Positions 1 to 6,670 of a stretch of DNA of 13,288 nucleotides are shown piece after piece. Source of the DNA: DATEMK01 sp035275625. Its GTDB lineage: Bacteria > Bacteroidota > Bacteroidia > AKYH767-A > OLB10. The notes under the pieces were generated by a model that worked only from the letters and a program-made list of their open reading frames with translations, did no database searches and was not told where the DNA came from. Within the stretch, counting starts at the first letter, position 1, and each line of letters starts with the position of its first letter. The position numbers and the translations under genes are program-made. Location: contig DATEMK010000437.1 in assembly GCA_035275625.1 (NCBI GenBank), positions 1-13,288 of the forward strand, in the 5' to 3' direction.

Positions 1-1593
1 CCCTATGGTTTCTTCTCCAAGCACCTGGTCAGACTTTTGATTGGTGGATTTGGTAAAAGAATAATTTCCTGAAAAAGAAAAATTAAATGTTTTCCATTCG
101 GTTTTATAATTAAAAGACGATTCAATCCCTCTTGCATACACTTGTTTCAAATTTTGCGGTGAATAATAACCAAAAGCAGATGGCTGCCACTGAATCCAAT
201 CGTTGATAAGCGAGCTGAAATAAGCCGCTTCAATGGTTAAATTATTTTTTCGCAACGGGTGAATTTCCATTCCTCCTTCATACGACCAGCCGGTTTCAGG
301 TTTCAGGTTGGGATTTCCACCCGGAACCCAGTACAAATCATTTAAAGCAGGCAGGTTAAAATTTTTTCCTCCTTTTGCTTTTAATGTAAGGTGATTTTGA
401 AAAACTGTTTTTTCAATTCCCGCTGAGGGTGCAATCGGTGAGTTTTTATTTTCGGTAAAATCTTTTCTTGCATCAATCGTAATTTGCCATCCGTTTTTAA
501 CATCATATCTCAATCCTGCAAAAGCGGCAAAATAATTTTGTGTAACGGTATTTTTATACTCTTTGACATCTGCATTGCAGCGATTAAAAGAAACGCCTGC
601 ATTCACAATCAGTTTATCGGTAATATAAAACCGTTCTTCTGTTTCAGTCTTGTAGCTTTTGTTTTTATAGGGCGCATAAATATTGAACGCAGGGTCGGTA
701 TACAATTCGTATTCATCAAAGTAAGCTGCGCGAATATTTAAAGATGATTTTTTAAACACCTTTTTATACTCGAGAAAAATTCTCAGCACGCTGTCTTTCT
801 GTTCGGCAGTATTTTCTGAAACGGTCATAAGCGGGGGAATTTGCCGGTCAGTTACCTGGTACCAGATTCCAGATGAGACCACATCTGAATTGTTGAACCT
901 GAAGTAGAAGTTTTGGAGCACCCCGGTATTTTCAATATTTGCATGTTGCTGCTTTTGTTCCTGGTCATAAAAATTTTTGAAAGGAAAATCATTTTTACTT
1001 TGTTCATAAAAAATATGAGTGGAGCTTAAAAAATTTTTAATCCCAACATCAGCATTTAAAATATTTTCGAAAAAACCAAAACTTCCTGCAGTACCGGTAT
1101 AATTTAATTTTATACCTGAAAAAAATTCAGGAATATTTTGCAGGTTAATAATTCCTCCTATGGCTGAAGTTCCGAAAAGAGAGCTTGTACTACCATGTAC
1201 AATATTTATCTTATCTGAAAAATTTACGGGAACCAATGCAAAATCACACAAACCAAGCGTTGGAGAATTGATGTTAAATCCATTCCACAACACTGACGTA
1301 TGTCGTGCTTCTGTTCCCCGGAAAGCAACGGTTGCAATTCCACCCGAGCCATAAGATTTAACAAAGGCTGTAGAATTTTCGCTGAGCAATTCAGAAAGAT
1401 CAGCAGAAATGAAATTTGTTTTTGTAACGGAATCAATTTCGGTAATCCTGCCGCCCGCTGAAAAAAGATGCTCGCGCGTTGCGGTTATTTCTACTTCACG
1501 GATAAGTAATGTATCCTGTACAAATTGTGCATACATGTTTGAATAAAGCACACAACTGATCATGAAAATAAAAATAAAATTCCGCTTCATCAT
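1..1593 (-). CDS. btuB: TonB-dependent outer-membrane receptor, BtuB-like (C-terminus outside window)
   Basis: The frame is open from an ATG-ATG pair (1593-1588) to the left edge, giving 531 residues without a stop; the C-terminal barrel strands and terminal Phe lie outside. A signal peptide covers residues 1-23 (hydrophobic IFIFMISCVLYS, likely cut after MYA). EVEITATRE at about 33-41 resembles a TonB box running into the plug. Plug hallmarks follow: VAFRGTEARHTSVLWNGFNI (about 89-108) and GSTSSLFGTSAIGGIINL (about 134-151). The rest is alternating, aromatic-rich beta-barrel sequence. There is no N-terminal CarboxypepD-reg/CNA-B domain, so it resembles BtuB/FepA rather than SusC. Energised by TonB-ExbBD, such receptors import cobalamin or related corrinoids. 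The specificity call rests mainly on the cobalamin riboswitch just upstream. No Shine-Dalgarno precedes the start, which is only 16 bases after the stop of a small leader ORF. The family is certain; the substrate is inferred. Confidence 0.9.
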   Translation of the reverse strand, partial: MMKRNFIFIFMISCVLYSNMYAQFVQDTLLIREVEITATREHLFSAGGRITEIDSVTKTNFISADLSELLSENSTAFVKSYGSGGIATVAFRGTEARHTSVLWNGFNINSPTLGLCDFALVPVNFSDKINIVHGSTSSLFGTSAIGGIINLQNIPEFFSGIKLNYTGTAGSFGFFENILNADVGIKNFLSSTHIFYEQSKNDFPFKNFYDQEQKQQHANIENTGVLQNFYFRFNNSDVVSSGIWYQVTDRQIPPLMTVSENTAEQKDSVLRIFLEYKKVFKKSSLNIRAAYFDEYELYTDPAFNIYAPYKNKSYKTETEERFYITDKLIVNAGVSFNRCNADVKEYKNTVTQNYFAAFAGLRYDVKNGWQITIDARKDFTENKNSPIAPSAGIEKTVFQNHLTLKAKGGKNFNLPALNDLYWVPGGNPNLKPETGWSYEGGMEIHPLRKNNLTIEAAYFSSLINDWIQWQPSAFGYYSPQNLKQVYARGIESSFNYKTEWKTFNFSFSGNYSFTKSTNQKSDQVLGEETIG

Positions 1594-1609
1594 TTAGAAA
1601 GCAATTAAA

Positions 1610-1666
1610 CTATTCAGGCATTGCGGAAGAAATAAATGATACCGGCAAATTAAAACCTGCTTGCAT
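1610..1666 (-). CDS. Possible 18-residue leader peptide between riboswitch and btuB
   Basis: Reading leftward from an ATG at 1666-1664 gives MQAGFNLPVSFISSAMPE and a TAG stop at 1612-1610. GGAGGA (1678-1673) lies seven bases ahead of the ATG when counted from GGAGG, the ideal Shine-Dalgarno spacing, while the main genes here have none. The ORF ends 16 bases before the btuB ATG and is in a different frame, so it is not an N-terminal extension. Its position suggests that ribosomes loaded here could reinitiate at btuB, which would make this the real control point of the riboswitch. I recognise no homologue. A chance short ORF next to an anti-SD-like loop remains possible. Confidence 0.4.
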   Translation of the reverse strand: MQAGFNLPVSFISSAMPE

Positions 1667-1684
1667 CGCTTTTCCTCCGAAAGC
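1667..1684 (-). promoter_or_regulatory. Hairpin presenting a Shine-Dalgarno, candidate L13 / expression platform of the riboswitch
   Basis: On the minus strand GCTTT (1684-1680) pairs with AAAGC (1672-1668), enclosing the seven-base loop CGGAGGA (1679-1673), which is the Shine-Dalgarno of the leader ORF. The loop segment CGGAG (1679-1675) can pair with CTCTG at 1788-1784, inside the peripheral arm of the aptamer where L5 is expected (four Watson-Crick pairs and one G-U). In cobalamin riboswitches an L5-L13 kissing loop forms on ligand binding and commonly hides the ribosome site. The pairing was found by eye and not folded by computer. Confidence 0.5.
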
Positions 1685-1698
1685 TTTATACTAACTGA

Positions 1699-1864
1699 AA
1701 ACGGCAGGTCTTCTGACTTGCTCTTCTTTCACGCCTTCCCATCGCTTTTGGTAACAGACAGTGGCACAGTAATGAAAGATATTCAGAGCTTACAGCAGCG
1801 GGGACTGTTCCGGATTCACACCGGATTCCCTATTATCTCCCTCCTCAGGAGGAAGAACCATTTT
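1699..1864 (-). promoter_or_regulatory. Cobalamin (AdoCbl-type) riboswitch
   Basis: The minus strand carries the conserved elements in order: the entry segment ending ATAGGGAATCC, then GGTGTGAATCCGG and CAGTCCCCGCTGCTGTAA (1830-1790), GCCACTG (1765-1759), GGGAAGG (1740-1734), and the B12 box AAGTCAGAAGACCTGCCGT (1719-1701). It lies directly ahead of a BtuB-like receptor on the same strand, the classic arrangement in which adenosylcobalamin represses corrinoid import. Only about 25 bases separate the aptamer from the stop of the upstream glycosyltransferase, so the transcript may be read through or may start at a weak box near 1878-1871 (TTTCTTTG). No terminator hairpin with a U-tract lies between aptamer and btuB, so control is probably translational. 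Confidence 0.95.
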
Positions 1865-1889
1865 CTGATACAAAGAAAGTAAAAAAAAT

Positions 1890-2963
1890 CTATTTTGAAA
1901 GAAGCCGGGAAACAGCTTCATTTAGCAACCGTGGGGGAGATGAAATTTTTAATCCCGTATAATTTTCAGATTTTCTTAACGCATCTGACAGGTTGAATTT
2001 ACTTTGTTCTTCGCTGTAGAAATATTTTTTTTCCAATAAATATTTCGCAAGATATTCCTGTTCCGTTTGCCCGGGCGTTGGAACAAAAATTGCTTTTTTC
2101 CCCAGCGTTACCAAATCCATTATTGTTGAATACCCCGGACGGCTGATGATGAATGCAGAAGATTCAATAGATGATTGCATTTCTTTCGAATCAGCATAAG
2201 AAATTATTTCCAGGTTTTTTTTCTGTCCTGTTTTCTTTTTGGTTTCTGTAATTCCTTCCACCAATATTGTTTTCTGTTTTGTTTTTAAGACTTCTTTGGT
2301 AAGCAAATCTTCAAAAATGGTTCTTTGTGGTTCCGGTCCCGAGCAAATCACCATCAAATCATATTTTTTCTGCGAAGGATTCTGGTCGCCTGTAAAACGG
2401 GATAGTGGCCCGATGTATTTAATGTTTTCCAATTTATGTGGGTGCGAAAGAATCCCTGAAAGATTTTCTTTTCCTTCAAAATCGGGAACCCAGCATTCAT
2501 CAAATTCGGAAATAAATTTTTTATTCTTGACTGAAATCAGCGGTTCGGCCCATTTAAAACCGGGAGGAGCCTGGATATTTAACTGGTGCGTCATAAAAAC
2601 TGAATAGGCCTTTTTGCTCCGGCATCCGTAGCGGTTGTCGGAAAATACAATATCAATATTATTTTCTTCTGCAATTTTTTCCAGCTCAGCGTGTTCTCTT
2701 TTTATTGCAGAGGAAATTTTTGAAGCCTGTAAAATCATTTGCAGAACCATTGAACCGTTTTCAGGATATTTGATATCATATCCGCCCAGTTGAAAATATT
2801 TTAATTCTGGAAATTCTTTTTTTAACAGTTCAAGCGATCTGCCGTCAGAGGCAATAAAAATTTCTGCGCCTTGCCTGTAGAATTCCAAAATTACAGGAAT
2901 GCACCGGGTGGCGTGGCCTAAGCCCCAATTGAGAGGAGCAATTAAAACCTTTTTTGAGTTCAC
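1890..2963 (-). CDS. Glycosyltransferase, GT-B fold, MurG/GT28-like
   Basis: A 357-residue soluble protein with the two halves of a GT-B transferase. The N-terminal half opens with strand KVLIAPLNWGLGHATR (5-20), where the GxGH glycine loop matches the acceptor-side loop of MurG-type enzymes. The C-terminal half holds SRPGYSTIMDLVTLG (274-288) followed by FVPTPGQTEQEYLAKYL (293-309), the nucleotide-sugar binding region (compare the Gly-rich/Glu and PxPxxxxQ motifs of GT28). There is no signal peptide or membrane span, so it acts in the cytosol, perhaps at the inner face of the membrane. It starts with GTG: an in-frame TAA lies two codons upstream and the next ATG comes after the glycine loop. 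It diverges from trmB across 73 bases. Donor and acceptor sugars cannot be told; it is unlikely to be MurG itself, because the usual mur/fts neighbours are absent. Confidence 0.85.
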   Translation of the reverse strand: MNSKKVLIAPLNWGLGHATRCIPVILEFYRQGAEIFIASDGRSLELLKKEFPELKYFQLGGYDIKYPENGSMVLQMILQASKISSAIKREHAELEKIAEENNIDIVFSDNRYGCRSKKAYSVFMTHQLNIQAPPGFKWAEPLISVKNKKFISEFDECWVPDFEGKENLSGILSHPHKLENIKYIGPLSRFTGDQNPSQKKYDLMVICSGPEPQRTIFEDLLTKEVLKTKQKTILVEGITETKKKTGQKKNLEIISYADSKEMQSSIESSAFIISRPGYSTIMDLVTLGKKAIFVPTPGQTEQEYLAKYLLEKKYFYSEEQSKFNLSDALRKSENYTGLKISSPPRLLNEAVSRLLSK

Positions 2964-3036
2964 AAATTATGAATCTTTACGAATGTACAAACTTCAGCGA
3001 ACTAATAAATAATTTCGCAAACATATTAAATGGCTG

Positions 3037-3705
3037 ATGGGGAAAAATAAGCTTAAGCGTTTTGAAGAAATAAAAACTTTCGAAAAAGTTTTTCAGCCCA
3101 AAGTTGATTTTCATTCACCCGATCATGAATTAAAAGGAAAATGGAATGAAAAAATTTTTTTGAATGATCATCCTATTGTGCTGGAATTAGGTTGCGGCAG
3201 AGGGGAATATACTATCGGGATGGCGAAGGAATACCCTGAAAAAAATTTTATCGGCATTGACATAAAAGGCGCGCGTTTATGGAGGGGTGCAAAAACCGCT
3301 CACTTGGAAAATTTTACCAACGCTGCTTTCCTGAGAATAAGAATTGAATTGATTGAAAAATTTTTTGCAGAAAATGAAGTCTCTGAAATCTGGCTGACAT
3401 TTCCTGATCCTCAATTGCGTGAAAGCAAGGAGAACAAAAGATTGTCCTCACCTCATTTTTTGGAAAAATATAAAAGAATGTTTGGCAAACGGGGATTGTT
3501 ACATTTAAAGACGGACAGCAAAACGCTTTTTGAATATACGCTTGAAATTTTGAAAAATGAGAAAAGCAAAATATTGTTTTCTACAAATGATCTTTACCAC
3601 TCGGATGTCAAGGATGCCATACTTTCTATTCAAACTACCTATGAAACAATTTTTCGCAAAGCAGGAAAAAACATCTGTTATTTATGTTCGGAATTTGAAA
3701 AATAA
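3037..3705 (+). CDS. trmB: tRNA (guanine-N7-)-methyltransferase
   Basis: TrmB transfers a methyl group from S-adenosylmethionine to N7 of G46 in the variable loop of tRNAs. The 222-residue length is normal for the family. Visible signatures are SAM motif I VLELGCGRGEYT (48-59), the acidic strand-2 end GIDIKG (73-78), the catalytic-site motif TFPDPQ (121-126), KTD (158-160) and the C-terminal TTYE (200-203) that contacts substrate. PDPQ instead of the proteobacterial PDPW is, as I recall, usual in Bacteroidota. The ATG at 3037 gives the expected basic N-terminus. No clear TANNTTTG box was found in the 73-base divergent spacer. The gene is transcribed away from the glycosyltransferase and ends 84 bases before the adhesin gene. 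Confidence 0.95.
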   Translation: MGKNKLKRFEEIKTFEKVFQPKVDFHSPDHELKGKWNEKIFLNDHPIVLELGCGRGEYTIGMAKEYPEKNFIGIDIKGARLWRGAKTAHLENFTNAAFLRIRIELIEKFFAENEVSEIWLTFPDPQLRESKENKRLSSPHFLEKYKRMFGKRGLLHLKTDSKTLFEYTLEILKNEKSKILFSTNDLYHSDVKDAILSIQTTYETIFRKAGKNICYLCSEFEK

Positions 3706-3789
3706 ATTCAGACGGTATAAGGAGTAAAAAAATCTTCTGTTCCTTTTGCCGTTGTTTGGAAAATTTTCTATTTTTTTGTAATAGATTTC

Positions 3790-5472
3790 ATGTCACATCT
3801 TCACTTTATTCGGTTATTCAGAAAATTTTCTTTTGAAAAAGGAAATTTTTTCCTGTTGCTGTTAACGCTATTTATCTGTTGCTGGACAACATCATCAAAA
3901 GCTCAATGTGGTGTGACAATTTCTTCTTTTCCCTACCATGAAGATTTTGAATTGTCAGCTGGCGGATGGGTGGCAGGCGGAACAAATAATGACTGGGCAT
4001 GGGGATCGCCTTCCAAACCTCTTATCAGTGGTGCAGGAAGCGGAAGTAAATGCTGGATTACGGGCGGAATCGTTGCATCGTTTTATAATTTCAGTGAACG
4101 GTCGTATGTGGAAAGTCCGTGTTTTAATTTCAGCACACTGACCAATCCGCATATTACCTTGAAAATTTTCTGGGATACGGAATACACTTATGACGGGGCC
4201 AACCTTCAATACTCTACTAACAGCGGAGTGAACTGGACTAACGTGGGCGCTTATGGAGACGCCATTGATTGCATGAATGAAAACTGGTATAATCTTTCAT
4301 CAGTAAATAATCTGTCAACTCTTGCAACTGTTAAAAACGGCTGGTGCGGTACCATACAGCCTTCAGGCGGAAGCTGTGTCGGAGGGGGAGGAAGCGGAGC
4401 GTGGCTCGTTGCAAAACATACTATGCCTTATCTTGCAGGAGAGGCAAGTGTTAAATTCAGAATCATCTTTGGTGCGGGAACAACGTGCAACAGCTATGAC
4501 GGATTTGCATTTGATGATATTACAATTAAAAATGCTGCAGCGCCCATAACAGTTGTTCCGGCTTTGCAACCATCCGGTTGTACTATTCATGACGGATCAG
4601 CAGCGCTGGCTGTGAATGGCGGAACGCCTGTTTATTCTTATTCCTGGAATCCCAATGTGAGCAGTACTAATACTGCAACAGGGTTGAGCGCAGGAAATTA
4701 TACAGTTACTGTAACTGACATGGCCGGATGCAGCAAAGTCAGTTCATTTGCAATCGGAAATACACCCGCTGTTTCACTTACTACTGTGGCTTTTCCTGAT
4801 ACTTGTGAAAAACATGTGGGTGCAGCTTCAGTAATTGCCCAGGGCGGTACACCGCCTTTTACATATTTATGGAGTCCCCAGGGTAATACCACTCCGGCCA
4901 TTACTAATTCAGGCGCAGGTTCGTATATGGTTATTGTTACAGATTCGAAAGGATGTACAAAATCTGAGAATGCTGAGATAGACAGTACGGGGGCTTTCAC
5001 CATAGATCTTGGAAGCGATACCACCATTTGCGGGAACGGATTTTTATTGATGCCCGGAAATTTTTCTCAATATATATGGCAGGATCAATCCGGTGATTCC
5101 GTTTTTAACGTGCAGCAGCCGGGAATATATTCGGTGGAAGTGATGAGCGCTTCAGGATGCACTGCTGCAGATACGCTGGAAGTGATTGAGGATTGTTTGC
5201 ACGATATTGTGGTGCCAAATGCCTTTTCTCCGAACGAAGACGGATTGAATGATGTTTTTAATGCGCAGGCTGTTAATGTTAAAAGTTATGCTATGAATAT
5301 TTATAACCGCTGGGGAGGAATTGTTTTTGAAAGCAATTCCATTCAAAACGGATGGAACGGAGCTTTTAAAAAATCAAAATGCGTTTCGGGAATTTATTTT
5401 TGGGTAGCCACCTATTCAACGGATGATAATGAAATGAAAGAGAAAAAAGGAACAGTGTTTTTGGTGCGGTGA
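3790..5472 (+). CDS. Secreted multidomain adhesin-like protein with type B T9SS sorting domain
   Basis: A 560-residue exported protein. Its long signal peptide (1-38; basic start, FFLLLLTLFICCW core, cut near SSKA-Q) leads to the periplasm. Residues about 46-247 form a beta-rich MAM/jelly-roll-like domain (PYHEDFE...W; closing YDGFAFDDITI). Two SprB-type repeats follow (about 256-323 and 328-397), each with GG(T)P-x-Y/F-x-Y-x-W and AGxYxVxVTDxxGC. An Ig-like segment (about 402-468) starts LGSDTTICG. The end (about 472-560) is the CHU_C / gliding-motility-associated domain: VPNAFSPNEDGLNDVF, YNRWGGIVFES, W-NG, GIYFW and a basic terminus. That domain is the type B signal for export through the type IX system and surface attachment, so the likely site is the cell surface or the outside. 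The 11 cysteines of the mature part sit mostly in pairs. An in-frame TAG just upstream supports the ATG at 3790. Ligand unknown. Confidence 0.9.
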   Translation: MSHLHFIRLFRKFSFEKGNFFLLLLTLFICCWTTSSKAQCGVTISSFPYHEDFELSAGGWVAGGTNNDWAWGSPSKPLISGAGSGSKCWITGGIVASFYNFSERSYVESPCFNFSTLTNPHITLKIFWDTEYTYDGANLQYSTNSGVNWTNVGAYGDAIDCMNENWYNLSSVNNLSTLATVKNGWCGTIQPSGGSCVGGGGSGAWLVAKHTMPYLAGEASVKFRIIFGAGTTCNSYDGFAFDDITIKNAAAPITVVPALQPSGCTIHDGSAALAVNGGTPVYSYSWNPNVSSTNTATGLSAGNYTVTVTDMAGCSKVSSFAIGNTPAVSLTTVAFPDTCEKHVGAASVIAQGGTPPFTYLWSPQGNTTPAITNSGAGSYMVIVTDSKGCTKSENAEIDSTGAFTIDLGSDTTICGNGFLLMPGNFSQYIWQDQSGDSVFNVQQPGIYSVEVMSASGCTAADTLEVIEDCLHDIVVPNAFSPNEDGLNDVFNAQAVNVKSYAMNIYNRWGGIVFESNSIQNGWNGAFKKSKCVSGIYFWVATYSTDDNEMKEKKGTVFLVR

Positions 5473-5526
5473 AGCAGGGAAATGAACTTTATTTTAAATT
5501 AAATAACAAAGTATCATTTTTATCTC

Positions 5527-5534
5527 TATATTTG
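5527..5534 (+). promoter_or_regulatory. Possible -7 box (TATATTTG) of the small basic-protein gene
   Basis: An exact match to the Bacteroidota TANNTTTG -7 element. There is no good TTTG about 20 bases upstream. It sits only three bases before the ATG at 5538, so either translation starts at 5583 or the match is fortuitous. Confidence 0.3.
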
Positions 5535-5537
5535 AAC

Positions 5538-5729
5538 ATGTCACAAATAAAGAAAAAGTATCCGAGAATATCTAAGGCGAATATGGTAATGACCCAGGGT
5601 CCTACCAAAGCAAAAATAAAAGTACGTCTTGATGAGCGCACTACCGTTACCATACAGCATATTTCAGCTTTAAAATTATGGCAGGTTAAATATCCTGATG
5701 CGAAAGTTATAGAAACTAAAGTAGCGTAG
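5538..5729 (+). CDS. Small basic protein of unknown function
   Basis: A 63-residue lysine-rich protein from ATG 5538 to TAG 5729, starting MSQIKKKYPRISKANMVMTQ. The open frame extends upstream to a GTG at 5469 that overlaps the adhesin stop, but that start would add a non-conserved-looking AT-rich tail and is less likely; ATG 5583 (MVMTQGP...) is the other option. No signal peptide or membrane span is visible. The second half (KIKVRLDERTTVTIQHISALKLWQVKYPDAKVI) reads like alternating beta strands with one helix. A TANNTTTG-type box (TATATTTG, 5527-5534) lies immediately upstream. If it is used, transcription would begin at or just after 5538, which favours a leaderless message or the 5583 start. 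The regular codon use and compact charged composition suggest a real gene; no function is assigned. Confidence 0.6.
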   Translation: MSQIKKKYPRISKANMVMTQGPTKAKIKVRLDERTTVTIQHISALKLWQVKYPDAKVIETKVA

Positions 5730-5777
5730 TTTTTTCGTTGCACAACTCTTTTCCGGTGCAAATACCTGATTTTACAG

Positions 5778-5785
5778 TAGGTTTG
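5778..5785 (+). promoter_or_regulatory. Possible -7 box (TAGGTTTG) of the TonB-domain gene
   Basis: An exact TANNTTTG match 15 bases before the ATG at 5801, implying a very short untranslated leader. The -33 TTG at the right distance is missing, so the call is tentative. Confidence 0.4.
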
Positions 5786-5800
5786 TAAAAAACATTCTTC

Positions 5801-6391
5801 ATGAAAGTAGCCATTCTTTCTTTTACATCCAAAACAATTATTTTCTTTATAATTTTCTTCGTTTCATCTCACATAAAACTTTTCGCACAGGAGGAGGGTT
5901 TCTGCGCAATATGTTCACGTGATGCATGGGCAGGTGATTCAGCAGCATTGAATAAATTTATTGCAGGATGTGGTGTCATTGATACCATCGGTTACGATTC
6001 ACTCAATAAGCCGGCTAAAACAAACCAGGCGTACCAGGCAATTACCATGAAACTAAACAGCGGTAAAGTTATGTTTACCGATAAAATATATTTTATTACC
6101 GATCAAATGCCTGAATTTAAAGGAGGCATGGAGGCTCTGCTTGAATATCTCACAAAAAATATTCATTATCCGCAAACAGGAAAAAAAATTTCGGGTACGG
6201 TGTATGTAAAATTTATTGTTGAAAAGGATGGTTCCGTTAAGCGTGCTGATATTGTTCGTGGAGTGGGTGAAGAATATGATAAAGAAGCGTTACGTGTTAT
6301 CAAAGAAATGCCGCCATGGCAGCCTGGCACGAAAAAAGGAAACCCGGTGCGCGTTCAATTTAATTTGCCGGTAAAATTTTCTTTGAATTAA
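5801..6391 (+). CDS. Exported TonB C-terminal domain protein
   Basis: A 196-residue protein with an N-terminal hydrophobic segment (about 11-29, IIFFIIFFVSSHIKLFA) ending in AQ, best read as a cleaved signal peptide. A Cys-containing region follows (CAICSRDAWAGDSAALNKFIAGCG, 35-58 approx.), then a TonB_C fold from about 101 to the end: MPEFKGGMEALLEYLTKNI, YPQ, GTVYVKFIVEKDGSV, the YDKEALRVIKEMPPWQPG helix and VRVQFNLPVKF. In TonB this domain grips the TonB box of outer-membrane receptors. Here the Pro/Lys-rich spacer and a clear inner-membrane anchor are absent, so it may not transduce energy; Bacteroidota encode many such stand-alone TonB_C proteins of unclear role. It is preceded by a likely own promoter and followed by the hairpin array acting as terminator. 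Confidence 0.85.
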   Translation: MKVAILSFTSKTIIFFIIFFVSSHIKLFAQEEGFCAICSRDAWAGDSAALNKFIAGCGVIDTIGYDSLNKPAKTNQAYQAITMKLNSGKVMFTDKIYFITDQMPEFKGGMEALLEYLTKNIHYPQTGKKISGTVYVKFIVEKDGSVKRADIVRGVGEEYDKEALRVIKEMPPWQPGTKKGNPVRVQFNLPVKFSLN

Positions 6392-6467
6392 TTCTGCTTT
6401 TCTGTTATCACTTATCAAAATACAGATTCGCAATGACAAATAAAAACTCTGAAAACGGATTAAAAAT

Positions 6468-6495
6468 AAAAGCCAGCCTTACGGGACTGGTTTTT
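6468..6495. terminator. Hairpin 1, terminator-like in both directions
   Basis: Stem CCAGCC/GACTGG (one C-A mismatch), loop TTACGG, flanked by AAAA and TTTTT. Read on the minus strand it is followed by CTTTTATTTTT, which would suit termination of lhgO. Confidence 0.5.
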
Positions 6496-6547
6496 ACCTG
6501 GGGTAATCATTGATTCATTTTAACATAACTTACGAACTTGATTTTTT

Positions 6548-6575
6548 AAAAGAGCTTACGGGCTCTTTTCTTTTT
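6548..6575 (+). terminator. Hairpin 2, intrinsic terminator
   Basis: A perfect 8-bp stem AAAAGAGC/GCTCTTTT with loop TTACGG, continuing into a T-rich tail (TTTTCTTTTT). This is the best terminator for the TonB-domain gene, and usable in reverse because of its A-rich left arm. Confidence 0.65.
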
Positions 6576-6576
6576 G

Positions 6577-6598
6577 AATCAGCCTTACAGGGCTGGTT
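6577..6598. repeat. Hairpin 3 of the array (TTACAG loop)
   Basis: Eight-bp stem AATCAGCC/GGCTGGTT with one T-G pair; loop TTACAG differs by one base from the others. Its T-tail is short (TTTCT), so it is a weaker terminator. Confidence 0.6.
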
Positions 6599-6607
6599 TC
6601 TATGTTT

Positions 6608-6635
6608 AAAGAACTTACGGGTTCTTTTCCTTTTT
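6608..6635 (+). terminator. Hairpin 4, intrinsic terminator-like
   Basis: A perfect 7-bp stem AAAGAAC/GTTCTTT with loop TTACGG, followed by TCCTTTTT. It is the same design as hairpin 2, with two compensated stem pairs. Confidence 0.55.
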
Positions 6636-6670
6636 GGTTTTTACGCGCTCTAAAGATTTTGTAAAATTTG

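Larger units (their letters stand above)
6468..6646. repeat. Array of short palindromes sharing a TTACGG loop
   Basis: The hexamer TTACGG, or a one-base variant, recurs at 6479, 6530 (TTACGA), 6556, 6585 (TTACAG), 6615 and 6641 (TTACGC), with steps of 51, 26, 29, 30 and 26 bases. Four copies are centred in hairpins with different but complementary stems: CCAGCC/GACTGG, AAAAGAGC/GCTCTTTT, AATCAGCC/GGCTGGTT and AAAGAAC/GTTCTTT. The loops can be drawn as a UACG (UNCG-type) tetraloop closed by U-G. The copies at 6530 and 6641 lack a paired stem. A kept loop with exchanged stems suggests selection on structure or a repeat family. Function is probably termination for both convergent genes, but a small RNA or a REP-like element is possible. 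Confidence 0.7.

Noticed and set aside
1224..1436. 70-codon minus-strand ORF with an ATG inside the btuB-like gene
   Set aside because: It is the +1 frame of the receptor; the true frame carries the signal peptide and plug motifs and is open to the window edge.
2239..2607. 122-codon plus-strand ORF inside the glycosyltransferase gene
   Set aside because: It lies entirely antisense to a well-supported GT-B gene and its translation shows no family features.
4698..5027. 109-codon minus-strand ORF inside the adhesin gene
   Set aside because: Antisense to the SprB-type repeats, whose repeated motifs are clear on the plus strand; the antisense frame is a by-product.
5469..5537. GTG-initiated N-terminal extension of the small basic protein
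   Set aside because: It overlaps the adhesin stop, is AT-rich with unconvincing sequence, and ATG 5538 or 5583 gives a more plausible protein.
6433..6513. A 26-codon plus-strand ORF (ATG 6433 to TGA 6513)
   Set aside because: Its second half is made of hairpin 1 of the palindrome array, so the open frame is better explained by the structured repeat; no ribosome site is visible.
6468..6646. CRISPR-like array because of the regular 26-30 base spacing
   Set aside because: Only six bases are shared between units, the stems differ, the spacing is irregular and no cas gene is present.
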